Of a DNA stretch of 64,000 bases, positions 1 to 8,988 are shown one piece after another. The translations under genes were made by a program, and so were the position numbers. Source of the DNA: Idiomarina baltica OS145 (GTDB taxonomy: Bacteria; Pseudomonadota; Gammaproteobacteria; Enterobacterales; Alteromonadaceae); assembly GCF_000152885.1 (NCBI RefSeq), contig NZ_CH672403.1:414503-478502 (forward strand), in the 5' to 3' direction. The notes below the pieces were generated by a model. That model saw nothing but the letters and a program-made list of their open reading frames with translations. It did no database searches and had not been told where the DNA came from. Each line of letters opens with the position of its first letter. The first letter of the stretch is position 1.

Positions 1-4
1 CGAG

Positions 5-72
5 AGGTGCGTATTCTACACACCGTCAGTTTTCTGTCAACACTTTTTTGAAAAAAGATTTTTTAGAAAACT
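5..72 (-). promoter_or_regulatory. Strong stable-RNA (rrn P1-like) promoter firing leftward out of the window
   Basis: Read on the minus strand, TTGACA (plus 35-40) and TAGAAT (plus 13-18) are separated by 16 bases. They are preceded by an A/T-tract region (plus 41-72) resembling an UP element and followed by a short GC-rich discriminator. This is the layout of rRNA or tRNA P1 promoters. In E. coli yrdA lies next to rrsD and divergent from it, so a 16S rRNA gene just left of the window is the natural inference; the transcript itself is outside. Confidence 0.75.
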
Positions 73-314
73 TATGTTTTCGGCGACTTCGTTGTCTGCC
101 TCAAACGTGGGGCGTATTTTAGACATTTATCTCCGTGGGTCAAGGGCTATTTTTCAATTTTAATTGATTTTTTTGCTGTTCGGTCAAAGTTAAATCAGTT
201 CGTTTCTTTTATGACCAATTTTCCCAGTAGACTGTACAAACTATGCGCTTTTAAGCAAAACAGCTATAGTTAAATGCACAATTCGAAAAGACAAAAGATG
301 ATAGGAGTAGGGTT

Positions 315-863
315 ATGGCTGATATCCGTAGCTACCATGAAAAGGAGCCGCAATTAGGCGAGCGCGTCTATATAGATGATAGCTCAGTCATCGTAGGTGA
401 AGTTACTATTGGCGATGATGCAAGCATCTGGCCACTCGTCGCAGCCCGTGGCGACGTTAACTATATCCATATTGGCGCTCGTACCAATGTACAAGACGGT
501 TCTATTCTTCACGTGAGTCGCGCAAGCGCTGGTAAACCCGATGGCGATCCACTCATTATAGGAGAAGACGTCACTGTAGGACATCAATGCATGTTACATG
601 GTTGTCGTATTGGTAACCGTGTATTAGTAGGAATGTCCGCTATCGTTATGGACGGCGTAGAAGTACAAGATGACGTCATCATCGGTGCGGGTAGTTTAGT
701 TCCGCCGGGTAAAGTATTAGAGTCCGGCTTTCTTTATGTTGGTAGCCCAGTAGAAAAGAAGAGACCATTGAACGATAAAGAAATGTCATTCCTAAGTGCA
801 TCAGCAGAAAACTATGTTCGCTTAAAAGATGAGTATCTGATCGACGTTAAGCCAATATCGTGA
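315..863 (+). CDS. yrdA: Gamma-class carbonic anhydrase family protein (YrdA-like)
   Basis: This 182-residue left-handed beta-helix protein is close to the usual length of E. coli YrdA (about 184). Hexapeptide-type repeats run through most of the chain. Histidines at about 66, 90 and 95 are placed like the three zinc ligands of gamma-carbonic anhydrases. The start is supported by AGGAGTAGGG just upstream. The family binds a divalent metal in a cytoplasmic trimer; carbonic anhydrase activity of YrdA-type members is weak or unproven, so CO2 hydration is only inferred. It is transcribed divergently from the stable-RNA promoter at the left edge. Confidence 0.9.
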   Translation: MADIRSYHEKEPQLGERVYIDDSSVIVGEVTIGDDASIWPLVAARGDVNYIHIGARTNVQDGSILHVSRASAGKPDGDPLIIGEDVTVGHQCMLHGCRIGNRVLVGMSAIVMDGVEVQDDVIIGAGSLVPPGKVLESGFLYVGSPVEKKRPLNDKEMSFLSASAENYVRLKDEYLIDVKPIS

Positions 864-876
864 ATCACACTCGCAA

Positions 877-3800
877 TTAATGAAAGCGCCGAGAGGCGAA
901 CTTGTTCAGTTGTAGCAGGTCACTTTTATCTTCTAAGCGACCTGCTACAACATGAACCACACCTTCACTCATCTCAATAACGCCCTTAACCCATAATAGT
1001 TGGGCCGATAAAAAAGCCTTTCTATATAGAGTCGCTGTATTGGCCCAAACTACAACATTCATATTGCCCGTTTCATCTTCTAAGGTTAAAAAAGTGACAC
1101 CACTTTTAGTTCCCGGTCTTTGTCGACAAGTCACAAGACCGATAACCTCAATTACCTGCCCAGAGCGACAGCCTGCTAGAGTCTCGGCAGTAATACTCTT
1201 AGTCACTTCAGGGTGGTTGCGTATAAGCGCCATCGGATGTCGACGTAAGCTAAGTCCGGTACTCGCATAGTCTGCTTTTATATCCTCAGTCTCAGACGGC
1301 TTAATTGAGATTTCACTCTTATTATCAGCCACTTCATTAAAAAGTGGCATTTGCTGATCGCTGAGTGACAAAGCATCCCATTGGGCTTGATAACGATGTC
1401 CTGATAAAGATGTGAGTGCATCAGCTTTTGCTAGGGCTTGAATATCTGATTCATGTAAGCCCCCTCGACGTAACTGCTCAGTGTTAGCAAACAAAGCGTC
1501 TGCACGCGAGTTCAACAACAACGCGGTTCGTGAGCGAGATAGTCCGAAGATCTGGCGTAAGCCAATACGCACACAGTTCCCTTGGTCAGCAAGCCACTGG
1601 TAATCCCACTGACTATAATTAACATCCGCAGGTAGAAACCGAACACCATGGCGCTTTGCGTCTTGAATTAATTGGGACGGTGAATAAAAACCCATGGGTA
1701 AGCTATTTAATAAGCCTACAAAAAATGCCGCCGGATAGTGCACTTTTAGCCAAGCCGAGGCATACGCTAAATTAGCAAAGCTCGCCGAGTGTGATTCTGG
1801 AAAGCCATACTGACCAAAGCCACAAATCTGGTGAAACAGCCGTTGCGCAAAGGATTCACTGTAGCCTCGCGCTCGCATACCAGAAATCAGCTTATGCTCA
1901 AACTGCTGCAATTTACCAGTACTCTTCCAAGCTGCCATAGCACGTCTTAACTGATCGGCTTCACCCCCACTAAAGCCTGCCGCTACCATCGCCAACTTAA
2001 TTGCTTGCTCTTGAAAGATAGGCACACCCAGCGTCCGTTGCAGAACTTGCCTCACTTCATCGCTGGGATAATCCACTTTTTCTTTACCGGCTCTTCGGCG
2101 TAAATAGGGATGCACCATATCGCCTTGAATAGGTCCTGGCCGGACAATCGCAATTTGTATGACTAAATCATAAAAAGTGTTGGGCTTAAGGCGCGGTAAC
2201 ATGTTCATTTGCGCGCGAGATTCAATTTGAAACACACCCACCGAATCACCTTGCTGCAAGGCCCGATAAACAACGGGATCTTCTTGAGGAATATCAGCCA
2301 ACCCAAGCGTTAGATTACGTTTTTCTTTTAATAACCCAAGCGACTTACGTAATGCAGTCAGCATACCTAGCGCCAGCACGTCCACTTTCAATAGTTTAAG
2401 CACTTCAAGATCGTCCTTATCCCACTGGATAACAGTACGATCACGCATACTGGCATTTTCAATGGGGACGAGTTGAGTCAGTTCATTGGCAGCGATAACA
2501 AAACCACCCACATGTTGAGAAAGATGCCGTGGAAATCCCATTAGCTGCTCAGTTAAAGATAATAAGTGCTGTCCTCGTTTAGACTGAACGAGAGCAGGGT
2601 ATTGCTCAGCAAGTTGCTCCTTCCAATTCTGTGTTTTATCCCGACGATCAAGGTTTTGTCGATACGTTTGTAGTTGTTGTTCGCTAAAACCAAGTGCTTT
2701 ACCTACATCTCTAAAAGCACTTTTAAAACGATAGCGAATAACGGTTGCCGCTAAAGCTGCACGCTTACGACCGTACTTCTTGTAGATATACTGAATTACC
2801 TCCTCACGTCGCTCATGCTCAAAGTCCACATCAATATCAGGGGGTTCATCTCGCTCTTTGGATATAAAACGCTCAAACAACACATCGAACTGAGCGGGAT
2901 TAACCGCGGTAATCTTAAGGCAGTAACAAACCACCGAGTTTGCCGCAGAGCCTCGCCCTTGATAGAAAATCCCCTGAGACTGAGCAAACTCTACTAGGTC
3001 ATAAATGGTAAGAAAGAAATACTCATAGTGTTGCTCGGCTATCAGCTTCAGCTCTTTCTCATACTGACTCACAACTGACTCTGGAACGCCTTCTGGATAA
3101 CGTTGCTGAGCACCCTGTTCTGTAAGGTGCCGTAAATACTGCTGTGCCGTCATACCTTTAGGCACCAGTTCGGCAGGGTATTCGTAACGTAACTCTGACA
3201 AACAAAAAGTGCAGCGGTCAGCTATTTTTGCAGACTCCGTTAACCAGTTGGCTGGGTAACACGCCTGTAATGCCTTTAGATCACGTAACCGACGTTCGCT
3301 GTTTAACGCACAGACCTCCGGATGCTGTACCAGCGACTGGTTAGCGTTAGTCGCACTCAGAATATCCAGTAATGGCTGCCGATTTTCGTCATGCATAACC
3401 GCGCCATTAGATGCTGTAACAGGTAATTTAACCTGTTGACTTAAGCGACAGACCATCCGAAATAAGGCTTTGTCATTATGTTGATAGTGTCTTTCGTAGA
3501 GTAACCATAAACGATCGCGCCAGTGACGCTTGAGTTGATGCCCCAAGTTTAAAGCTTTTGCGTAAGAAAGACCCTCGGTGTCGCACTGTGGCCACCATAG
3601 CAAAAGCGCTTCATCGAACCCATGCAAAAAGTCATCCAGCTGAACGGCGTATGAACCTTTCTCGGAACGTTGTCGAAATAAAGTGATTTTCTCACACAAG
3701 CCTGCATAAGCGCTGCGAGTAGGGCACAGCACCACAAAAACACCTGCTCCAGGCAGCATAAACTCACTCCCTACAATGAGTTTAATAGGCCGCTCGCGAG

Positions 3801-3960
3801 CCGCTTCATAGGCGCGTACCACACCAGCGACTGAGCATTCATCGGTTACTGCAATCGCCTCGTAACCGAGCTCTGTTGCTCGATCAACAAACTCACTAGG
3901 GTGAGAGGCTGAACGCAAAAAACTATAGTTCGACAAACAGTGCAGTTCTGCATAACGCAT
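877..3960 (-). CDS. dnaE2: Error-prone DNA polymerase III alpha subunit DnaE2/ImuC
   Basis: This 1027-residue C-family polymerase has an N-terminal PHP domain (first 70 or so residues plus downstream elements), the polymerase palm with the acidic triad D375/D377/D379 in a PDIDVDF motif, and a C-terminal OB fold. Its length fits DnaE2, which is shorter than replicative DnaE (about 1160). It is the third gene of the imuA-imuB-dnaE2 cassette; its ATG overlaps the ImuB stop codon by one base, implying translational coupling. The established role is SOS-induced translesion synthesis and mutagenesis, with ImuB as adaptor. Regulation is through the LexA box upstream of imuA. Confidence 0.95.
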   Translation of the reverse strand: MRYAELHCLSNYSFLRSASHPSEFVDRATELGYEAIAVTDECSVAGVVRAYEAARERPIKLIVGSEFMLPGAGVFVVLCPTRSAYAGLCEKITLFRQRSEKGSYAVQLDDFLHGFDEALLLWWPQCDTEGLSYAKALNLGHQLKRHWRDRLWLLYERHYQHNDKALFRMVCRLSQQVKLPVTASNGAVMHDENRQPLLDILSATNANQSLVQHPEVCALNSERRLRDLKALQACYPANWLTESAKIADRCTFCLSELRYEYPAELVPKGMTAQQYLRHLTEQGAQQRYPEGVPESVVSQYEKELKLIAEQHYEYFFLTIYDLVEFAQSQGIFYQGRGSAANSVVCYCLKITAVNPAQFDVLFERFISKERDEPPDIDVDFEHERREEVIQYIYKKYGRKRAALAATVIRYRFKSAFRDVGKALGFSEQQLQTYRQNLDRRDKTQNWKEQLAEQYPALVQSKRGQHLLSLTEQLMGFPRHLSQHVGGFVIAANELTQLVPIENASMRDRTVIQWDKDDLEVLKLLKVDVLALGMLTALRKSLGLLKEKRNLTLGLADIPQEDPVVYRALQQGDSVGVFQIESRAQMNMLPRLKPNTFYDLVIQIAIVRPGPIQGDMVHPYLRRRAGKEKVDYPSDEVRQVLQRTLGVPIFQEQAIKLAMVAAGFSGGEADQLRRAMAAWKSTGKLQQFEHKLISGMRARGYSESFAQRLFHQICGFGQYGFPESHSASFANLAYASAWLKVHYPAAFFVGLLNSLPMGFYSPSQLIQDAKRHGVRFLPADVNYSQWDYQWLADQGNCVRIGLRQIFGLSRSRTALLLNSRADALFANTEQLRRGGLHESDIQALAKADALTSLSGHRYQAQWDALSLSDQQMPLFNEVADNKSEISIKPSETEDIKADYASTGLSLRRHPMALIRNHPEVTKSITAETLAGCRSGQVIEVIGLVTCRQRPGTKSGVTFLTLEDETGNMNVVVWANTATLYRKAFLSAQLLWVKGVIEMSEGVVHVVAGRLEDKSDLLQLNKFASRRFH

Positions 3961-5375
3961 CAGCTAAACCACCCCTGTAAAAACCAGTGACTCTTTTCAA
4001 AGAAAAGCCAGCCTAGTCGTTGTTGCTCATCTTTAGCGAGCCAGTAATCTCTGCAGACTTCAGACGTTGACCACCAACCCGACTGGATTCGCTCGGGCCC
4101 TTCTAATAACTGCCAATGCTCAATTTGTACTAACTCGGGTTCCGTTAATAACCAAAGTGGTCGTCGCGGCGCATGCCGCTGAACTGTGAGTGTTGTCATT
4201 TGAGCGGCGCGCTGTTCATTGATTAAAGGGCGGGGATCACTCGATAGCTGCGGACTATAAACGGCCTTTTCGCCGAGTCGAGCTTGTAATCGGCTGACTA
4301 ATTCTGTGACTGTTTGCTGATGTGCAACACCCTTTGTTAATAAGGACCCAGAGTCACGCGTCAATTCAAATAACTCAAGCGCTCTCATCTCAATAGCGAT
4401 AACCGGCGCCGTAAGCGGGTAGCGATTCATTTGTAACTGCAATAAATTAAGAAACTCTGATGCCCGCCAACTATCCGAGGCTAACTTAAGCGGTACAGAT
4501 GTTGGTTCCATATCACGGTGCTGTAACTCAATGGTTAACTGACGAATCACTTTTTGCCGCTGATATAAAAATTGCTCTAACTCTTGTAAGAGCCGCTTGA
4601 GAGGAAACAGCATACCTTGCCAGTGCTGTATTTCTGTTACTAAATCCAACTGCGTAATAAACGCATCGCGGGGACGGAAAAAGTCAAACGCTTGTGACTC
4701 ATTGCCTTTTAAACGCTGAATATCATCCACCATACCTGCGCCAAAGCGCTTACCGATATCGGCTGCAGATAATGACCAAAGCTGTTTAAGTTGATGAATA
4801 CCGGTGCTGAGCAGACGCTTTTCAATTTGAGAAGAAAGTAACAACTGCTTGATAGGTAAGTGCCCCAGCTCATGTTCAATCACACATCGATCCGTACTGA
4901 GTTGTTCAATACCTGCACACGCCAAACATTGTGCCGAGCGGGCACTAAACCCTAAACTCATCTGATAACTCACCCCTAGTGTATCGAGCTCTTCTTTTAA
5001 GTGATCGATTAAAGGTTGAGTACCTTGATAGAGCTTCAGTAGGCTATCAAGCTCGATAGCAATACCTTGCGGCTTAAACAGTACTTGTTTATCAACAGAT
5101 AAATATAATCGCTCAGCCAGTCGCGTTAACACCCGCGACTCTTTTTCTTCAGAGTAGGGCATAAGTACGACATCGTTGACTAATGTATGGGCTAAAACCG
5201 TACTGTGACCCACTTCTAAACCTTGGCTAAGCGCAGTCTCATTGCACTGTAAAAGCCACTCTTTTTGATGCTCCTGATAAACCAGCGCGACGGGCAACGG
5301 CTGAATCTGCGGTTGCAAACGCTGTATGTTGTCGAGCAATAGCCGAGGAAAATGTAAATAAAGCCACAGTTTCAT
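3960..5375 (-). CDS. imuB: ImuB, catalytically dead Y-family polymerase adaptor
   Basis: The protein has 471 residues with Y-family (DinB/UmuC-like) fold similarity from end to end. The first catalytic strand reads LYLHFPR, lacking the usual DxD, and the second reads ELDS where active enzymes carry an acidic pair (SxDE). This matches the known non-catalytic ImuB family, which links DnaE2 to the beta clamp. The start overlaps the end of imuA by four bases (ATGA). It is expected to act at the replisome during the SOS response together with ImuA and DnaE2. Confidence 0.92.
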   Translation of the reverse strand: MKLWLYLHFPRLLLDNIQRLQPQIQPLPVALVYQEHQKEWLLQCNETALSQGLEVGHSTVLAHTLVNDVVLMPYSEEKESRVLTRLAERLYLSVDKQVLFKPQGIAIELDSLLKLYQGTQPLIDHLKEELDTLGVSYQMSLGFSARSAQCLACAGIEQLSTDRCVIEHELGHLPIKQLLLSSQIEKRLLSTGIHQLKQLWSLSAADIGKRFGAGMVDDIQRLKGNESQAFDFFRPRDAFITQLDLVTEIQHWQGMLFPLKRLLQELEQFLYQRQKVIRQLTIELQHRDMEPTSVPLKLASDSWRASEFLNLLQLQMNRYPLTAPVIAIEMRALELFELTRDSGSLLTKGVAHQQTVTELVSRLQARLGEKAVYSPQLSSDPRPLINEQRAAQMTTLTVQRHAPRRPLWLLTEPELVQIEHWQLLEGPERIQSGWWSTSEVCRDYWLAKDEQQRLGWLFFEKSHWFLQGWFS

Positions 5376-5968
5376 AAACTGATATTATTAACTGGCCAAC
5401 CATAACGACGCTTAACAACATCCACTGTGTGATTTGGATGCAAATGCAGCCGGTTAGTATAGGCACGCGCTTCCACTGTTTTCTCAAGTGCTGTTAAGAC
5501 AAAGCCCATTTGATGGCCTTGCTGCACTGCTTTTTGCCAACGCCGAACATAACTCGACTGATTTTCGGACTCGGGTTGCCATAAAAACGCAACACCCGCG
5601 CCGCTTTGTAGAATTTGTTCAAAAGCCCACGCCGCTTCGTTAGCCGAGGTGTTCAGTACAATATGCAAGCTATCGGCCTGCTTCAAGCGCCAGCGTAAAC
5701 CCGCAGCCGATAGTAAAGCTGGGGGATTTAACCAAAATATAGGCTGGTTCATCTCGTGTAATTGTTCGAGTAACGGCCAAAGTAACTTTTGCTCTATAAA
5801 AGGAGAGTCGAGCTGCCACTCATGCACCGCATCAAACTGCCAACCACCACCTAACAACTCATTTAATGACGGATGTCCTGTACTGAGAAAACGCTGCTCT
5901 TGATAATGTGTTTGCCGTCCTTGCCAGAGCAGTCCTTTATTCACCAATTGCTTTAATTTCGGTTGCAT
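5372..5968 (-). CDS. imuA: ImuA, RecA-like component of the SOS mutasome
   Basis: This protein of about 198 residues belongs to the ImuA/SulA-like RecA-fold family that opens imuA-imuB-dnaE2 operons. I place the start at the ATG ending at 5968, giving an N-terminus MQPKLKQLV. GAGGGTGAC precedes it at normal spacing, and the longer upstream reading would run through the LexA operator. The C-terminal half is aromatic-rich and ends four bases into imuB. In mycobacteria and pseudomonads the protein is needed for damage-induced mutagenesis with ImuB and DnaE2. Confidence 0.88.
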   Translation of the reverse strand: MQPKLKQLVNKGLLWQGRQTHYQEQRFLSTGHPSLNELLGGGWQFDAVHEWQLDSPFIEQKLLWPLLEQLHEMNQPIFWLNPPALLSAAGLRWRLKQADSLHIVLNTSANEAAWAFEQILQSGAGVAFLWQPESENQSSYVRRWQKAVQQGHQMGFVLTALEKTVEARAYTNRLHLHPNHTVDVVKRRYGWPVNNISL

Positions 5969-5984
5969 TGTGTCACCCTCGCAA

Positions 5985-6004
5985 TACTGTATATATGTAC
6001 AGTA
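5985..6004 (-). promoter_or_regulatory. LexA (SOS) box of the imuA-imuB-dnaE2 operon
   Basis: The 20 bases TACTGTATATATGTACAGTA contain CTGT-N8-ACAG and differ from the E. coli LexA consensus by one central base. The box lies 17 bp upstream of the imuA start, where a bound repressor would block the promoter. It also lies between imuA and the divergent acyltransferase gene, although its distance from that start (90 bp) makes control of that gene less certain. Confidence 0.93.
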
Positions 6005-6093
6005 TATTAAAAATGGTGAATTTCGCAACAGACAACCTTTATTTGTTCCGTTATGATTGTTGTTTTAAACAAAGGGAAGGGAATGCCACCATC

Positions 6094-7008
6094 ATGATCC
6101 GTACACTCTTAATTCCGTTTCGCGTCCTTATCAATTTCACATGGGCAGCACTGACGACGGCGATTGTCGGGTTAATGGTGATCTTGGTGGGTATATTTAA
6201 ACTGCTGCTTCCTATTCCGCCACTCACTCGGTTTTTCTCTCACCTAGCCAACTCAGTATTTCGTATCTGGGGCTATTGCATGTCAGTCACCTTTCAGCTC
6301 ACTCAGCGAATGACTTGGCATATCGAGGGGGACTTAAATATTCACAAAAAAGGTTGGTACCTAATTATGGCCAACCATATGAGCTGGGTTGATATTCTGG
6401 TACTCATGCACCTAACACGCCGTAACGTGCCTATGCCTCGGTTTTTCTTAAAGTATCAGTTACTGTGGGTTCCCATTGTAGGAATGGGCTGTTGGACGCT
6501 TGATATGCCGTTTATGCGCCGCTACTCAAAAGAGAAACTACAGAAAAAGCCGCACTTAAAAGGCAAGGATATCGAAACCACCGCGCGCTCTTGTGCAAAG
6601 TTTAAACATATCCCCACCACGGTAGTGAATTTCTGTGAAGGCACACGCTTTACACCTGAAAAACACGCCAAAAAGTCGAGTCCTTACCAACATTTACTCA
6701 CACCCAAAGCAGGTGGTACTGCCTTTGCTTTACAAATCATGGGTGATCAATTTGAGGCTATTCTTGATATAACCATCGTATACCCTGGTAACGATGATCG
6801 CCCGGTCGTTTGGCACTTACTGAGTGGCCAACTCCGTGATGTGTACGTTGATATAAAAACACGACCTATTACACCTGAATTAATCGGTGACTATCAAAAT
6901 GATCCCGGGTTTAAGGCGTCGTTTCAAACTTGGCTCAATGAACGTTGGCAGGAGAAAGATGCCACTATCAGTCGCTTAAAAACAAAGGCGGAGCAAGATA
7001 ACCAATAA
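6094..7008 (+). CDS. 1-acyl-sn-glycerol-3-phosphate acyltransferase family protein (YihG-like)
   Basis: A PlsC-type acyltransferase of 304 residues. Two N-terminal hydrophobic segments are followed by a catalytic NHMSWVD block (the NHx4D motif), and later by FCEGTRF (the acceptor-binding EGTR motif). It matches E. coli YihG closely in layout and length (310). The start is the ATG at 6094, which directly precedes the first hydrophobic segment; the open frame extends further upstream, but that part crosses the LexA box and lacks a ribosome site. The likely role is lysophosphatidate acylation at the inner membrane. It is followed 12 bp later by an MscS channel gene and probably cotranscribed. 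Confidence 0.9.
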   Translation: MIRTLLIPFRVLINFTWAALTTAIVGLMVILVGIFKLLLPIPPLTRFFSHLANSVFRIWGYCMSVTFQLTQRMTWHIEGDLNIHKKGWYLIMANHMSWVDILVLMHLTRRNVPMPRFFLKYQLLWVPIVGMGCWTLDMPFMRRYSKEKLQKKPHLKGKDIETTARSCAKFKHIPTTVVNFCEGTRFTPEKHAKKSSPYQHLLTPKAGGTAFALQIMGDQFEAILDITIVYPGNDDRPVVWHLLSGQLRDVYVDIKTRPITPELIGDYQNDPGFKASFQTWLNERWQEKDATISRLKTKAEQDNQ

Positions 7009-7020
7009 GGACCAAACCGT

Positions 7021-8292
7021 ATGGATTTAAACTTCATCAACGAATGGTTGAGCCAGCTCGGACTTGAAGGTGATTTACTGACCTACGCAGTGCTCGGCAT
7101 ACAATCCGTACTCGTCATCATCGCGGGTTATATTATTTATCAAGTCACCCGCTTAATCATCAATAAAACCATTCATCGCATGCTCAGAAAAGCCCCTGAG
7201 CGATGGTATAACTCTCTCGTAAACAGTGGTTTTTTTAAGCGGTGTGCTAATCTCGCCCCTGTTCTACTTATTAATCTATTTATTCCCGTAGTCTTCGTTG
7301 ATGACTTCGAAAAATGGCAAGGTCCTCTACAAACCGCCGTTGGTATCTATTTAACGTGGGTGATCACCAGTATTTTATTGGCACTAGCGAACGTCGTTTC
7401 AATTGCTTACGAGTATTCAAGCAAGGCCAAAGAAGTCCCCATTACCGGTGTCATTCAAGTCGCCAAGCTCATATTAGTACTCATGGCAATTATCATCTCA
7501 GTTGCTATTGTGATGAATAAATCCCCTATGTATTTATTGAGTGGCTTTGGCGCCATGACGGCCATACTGATGGTAGTCTTTCGTGACACCTTAATGGGAT
7601 TTGTTGCAGGGGTACAACTTGCAACTAACCGTATGGTTGGTATTGGCGACTGGATTCAAGTCCCAGATTCGGACGTCGACGGTACCGTTCAAGAAGTCGG
7701 TCTTATCACTGTAAAAGTGGAAAACTGGGATAAAACAACGGTTTACTTACCCACCTATGTGCTCATTCATCAATCATTTAAAAACTGGCAGGGGATGATT
7801 AACTCCGGAGGCCGTCGCATCAAACGATCGCTGATGCTCGATCTCGACAGTGCCCAGATACTTGATGACGAGACCCTTGAGTCATTGGCATCAAGCTACT
7901 TTAATGAATCTCTCGATGAGTGGCTCAACCGCCATCAGATGCAGAAGCCTGTTTCCAACTTAACGGCGTTTAGATGTTACGTGCAAGACTATGTAAGTGG
8001 TCATGAACAAATTCATGAGGATATGACGCTGATGGTACGCTTACTTGAGCCTACTGCCTCTGGATTGCCACTTGAGATTTATGCTTTCTCTAAGCAAACA
8101 AGTTGGACAGACTACGAGCAAATCCAGTCCATTCTATTCGAATACCTATACACGATTATGGGTGACTTTAAACTGAGCTACTATCAGTACTTCCCCAAAA
8201 CACAGACCATCAAAAAGCAGCCTTCTGAGCAACAACGAGAAACTAATGATGACGAAAATGACCAGGATAGCAAAGATAAAGACGATCAATAG
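7021..8292 (+). CDS. MscS-family mechanosensitive channel (YbdG-like)
   Basis: A 423-residue inner-membrane protein with about five hydrophobic segments in the first 190 residues. The pore-lining helix and beta domain of MscS channels follow (FRDTLMGFVAG..., then GDWIQVP). The long cytoplasmic domain and length resemble E. coli YbdG (MscM, about 415) rather than short MscS. The tail after residue 400 is a highly charged D/E/K stretch. The role is inferred: release of solutes on hypo-osmotic shock. A ribosome site AAGGA precedes the ATG. The gene ends at a bidirectional hairpin shared with convergent dsbA. Confidence 0.9.
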   Translation: MDLNFINEWLSQLGLEGDLLTYAVLGIQSVLVIIAGYIIYQVTRLIINKTIHRMLRKAPERWYNSLVNSGFFKRCANLAPVLLINLFIPVVFVDDFEKWQGPLQTAVGIYLTWVITSILLALANVVSIAYEYSSKAKEVPITGVIQVAKLILVLMAIIISVAIVMNKSPMYLLSGFGAMTAILMVVFRDTLMGFVAGVQLATNRMVGIGDWIQVPDSDVDGTVQEVGLITVKVENWDKTTVYLPTYVLIHQSFKNWQGMINSGGRRIKRSLMLDLDSAQILDDETLESLASSYFNESLDEWLNRHQMQKPVSNLTAFRCYVQDYVSGHEQIHEDMTLMVRLLEPTASGLPLEIYAFSKQTSWTDYEQIQSILFEYLYTIMGDFKLSYYQYFPKTQTIKKQPSEQQRETNDDENDQDSKDKDDQ

Positions 8293-8294
8293 AT

Positions 8295-8324
8295 AGAAAA
8301 AAGCCCCGCCATTTGGGCGGGGCT
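8295..8324 (-). terminator. Rho-independent terminator between the MscS gene and dsbA
   Basis: A perfect nine-base GC-rich stem AGCCCCGCC / GGCGGGGCT (8302-8310 and 8316-8324) has a five-base loop. On the minus strand it is followed by six T residues, so it best terminates leftward dsbA transcription. It probably serves the rightward gene too, with a weaker tail. Confidence 0.9.
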
Positions 8325-8340
8325 CTCATTCTGAATCTTT

Positions 8341-8961
8341 TTAAGACTTATTAAGTAAGTAACCTGCAAGCTTACTGAAGTCCGCAGCAAAGTCATCGCT
8401 GTCGCGGAAGCCCTGAGGCAACATTTTATATTTACCGTTTACGATAAACGTTGGTGTTGCACGCACGTCCATATCCGTCGCTTTACGGTCCATTTTACTC
8501 GCCGCTGCACGCACCGCGAAGCTCGACATAGCTTTATCAAACTCTTCGCCAGAAACACCATTTAAGATGAATACATTACGGATATCATCCTCGCTGGTCA
8601 GCATATTGCGCTGAGCAAAATTGTAATCGAATACGGCTGGAATAATTTTTTCTTCAATACCGAGTTTTTTAGCAACAACAAATGCTTTTGTCATCGTTTC
8701 ACCCACATCATCTTTGGGACTTAAAAATGACACATGCATTTTCTCAAAAGCGTCTGGGTATTCCTTTTTAAGGCGCTCCGCAATAGGCTCAAAGCGATAA
8801 CAGTGAACACAATAAAACGAGAAAAACTCGAGTATTTGCGCATCATCTGTCGCTTTATCAGAAATCACCTCATAATGAGTGCCTTCTTCAAACTCTTGTG
8901 CTTGCACCGCGCCTGTTACCATCAGTAACACACTCGCCAATCCTAACAACCAGTTTTTCAT
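8341..8961 (-). CDS. dsbA: Periplasmic thiol:disulfide oxidoreductase DsbA
   Basis: A 206-residue protein with a cleavable signal peptide (about 21 residues, ending AVQA) and a thioredoxin fold carrying C51-V-H-C54. The VH dipeptide and the preceding FFSFY are typical of DsbA; the PHC variant is seen in E. coli. A cis-proline segment (ATPTF) lies near residue 166. It introduces disulfides into exported proteins and is reoxidised by DsbB. The adjacent upstream srkA gene is the classic yihE-dsbA pair of enterobacteria. Confidence 0.95.
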   Translation of the reverse strand: MKNWLLGLASVLLMVTGAVQAQEFEEGTHYEVISDKATDDAQILEFFSFYCVHCYRFEPIAERLKKEYPDAFEKMHVSFLSPKDDVGETMTKAFVVAKKLGIEEKIIPAVFDYNFAQRNMLTSEDDIRNVFILNGVSGEEFDKAMSSFAVRAAASKMDRKATDMDVRATPTFIVNGKYKMLPQGFRDSDDFAADFSKLAGYLLNKS

Positions 8962-8988
8962 ATGCTCTTACCTACTTAATTCGCTTCA

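Noticed and set aside
6006-6093. Extended upstream start for the YihG-like acyltransferase
   Set aside because: The longer frame crosses the LexA box and the imuA promoter and adds residues unlike the family; the ATG at 6094 fits YihG length.
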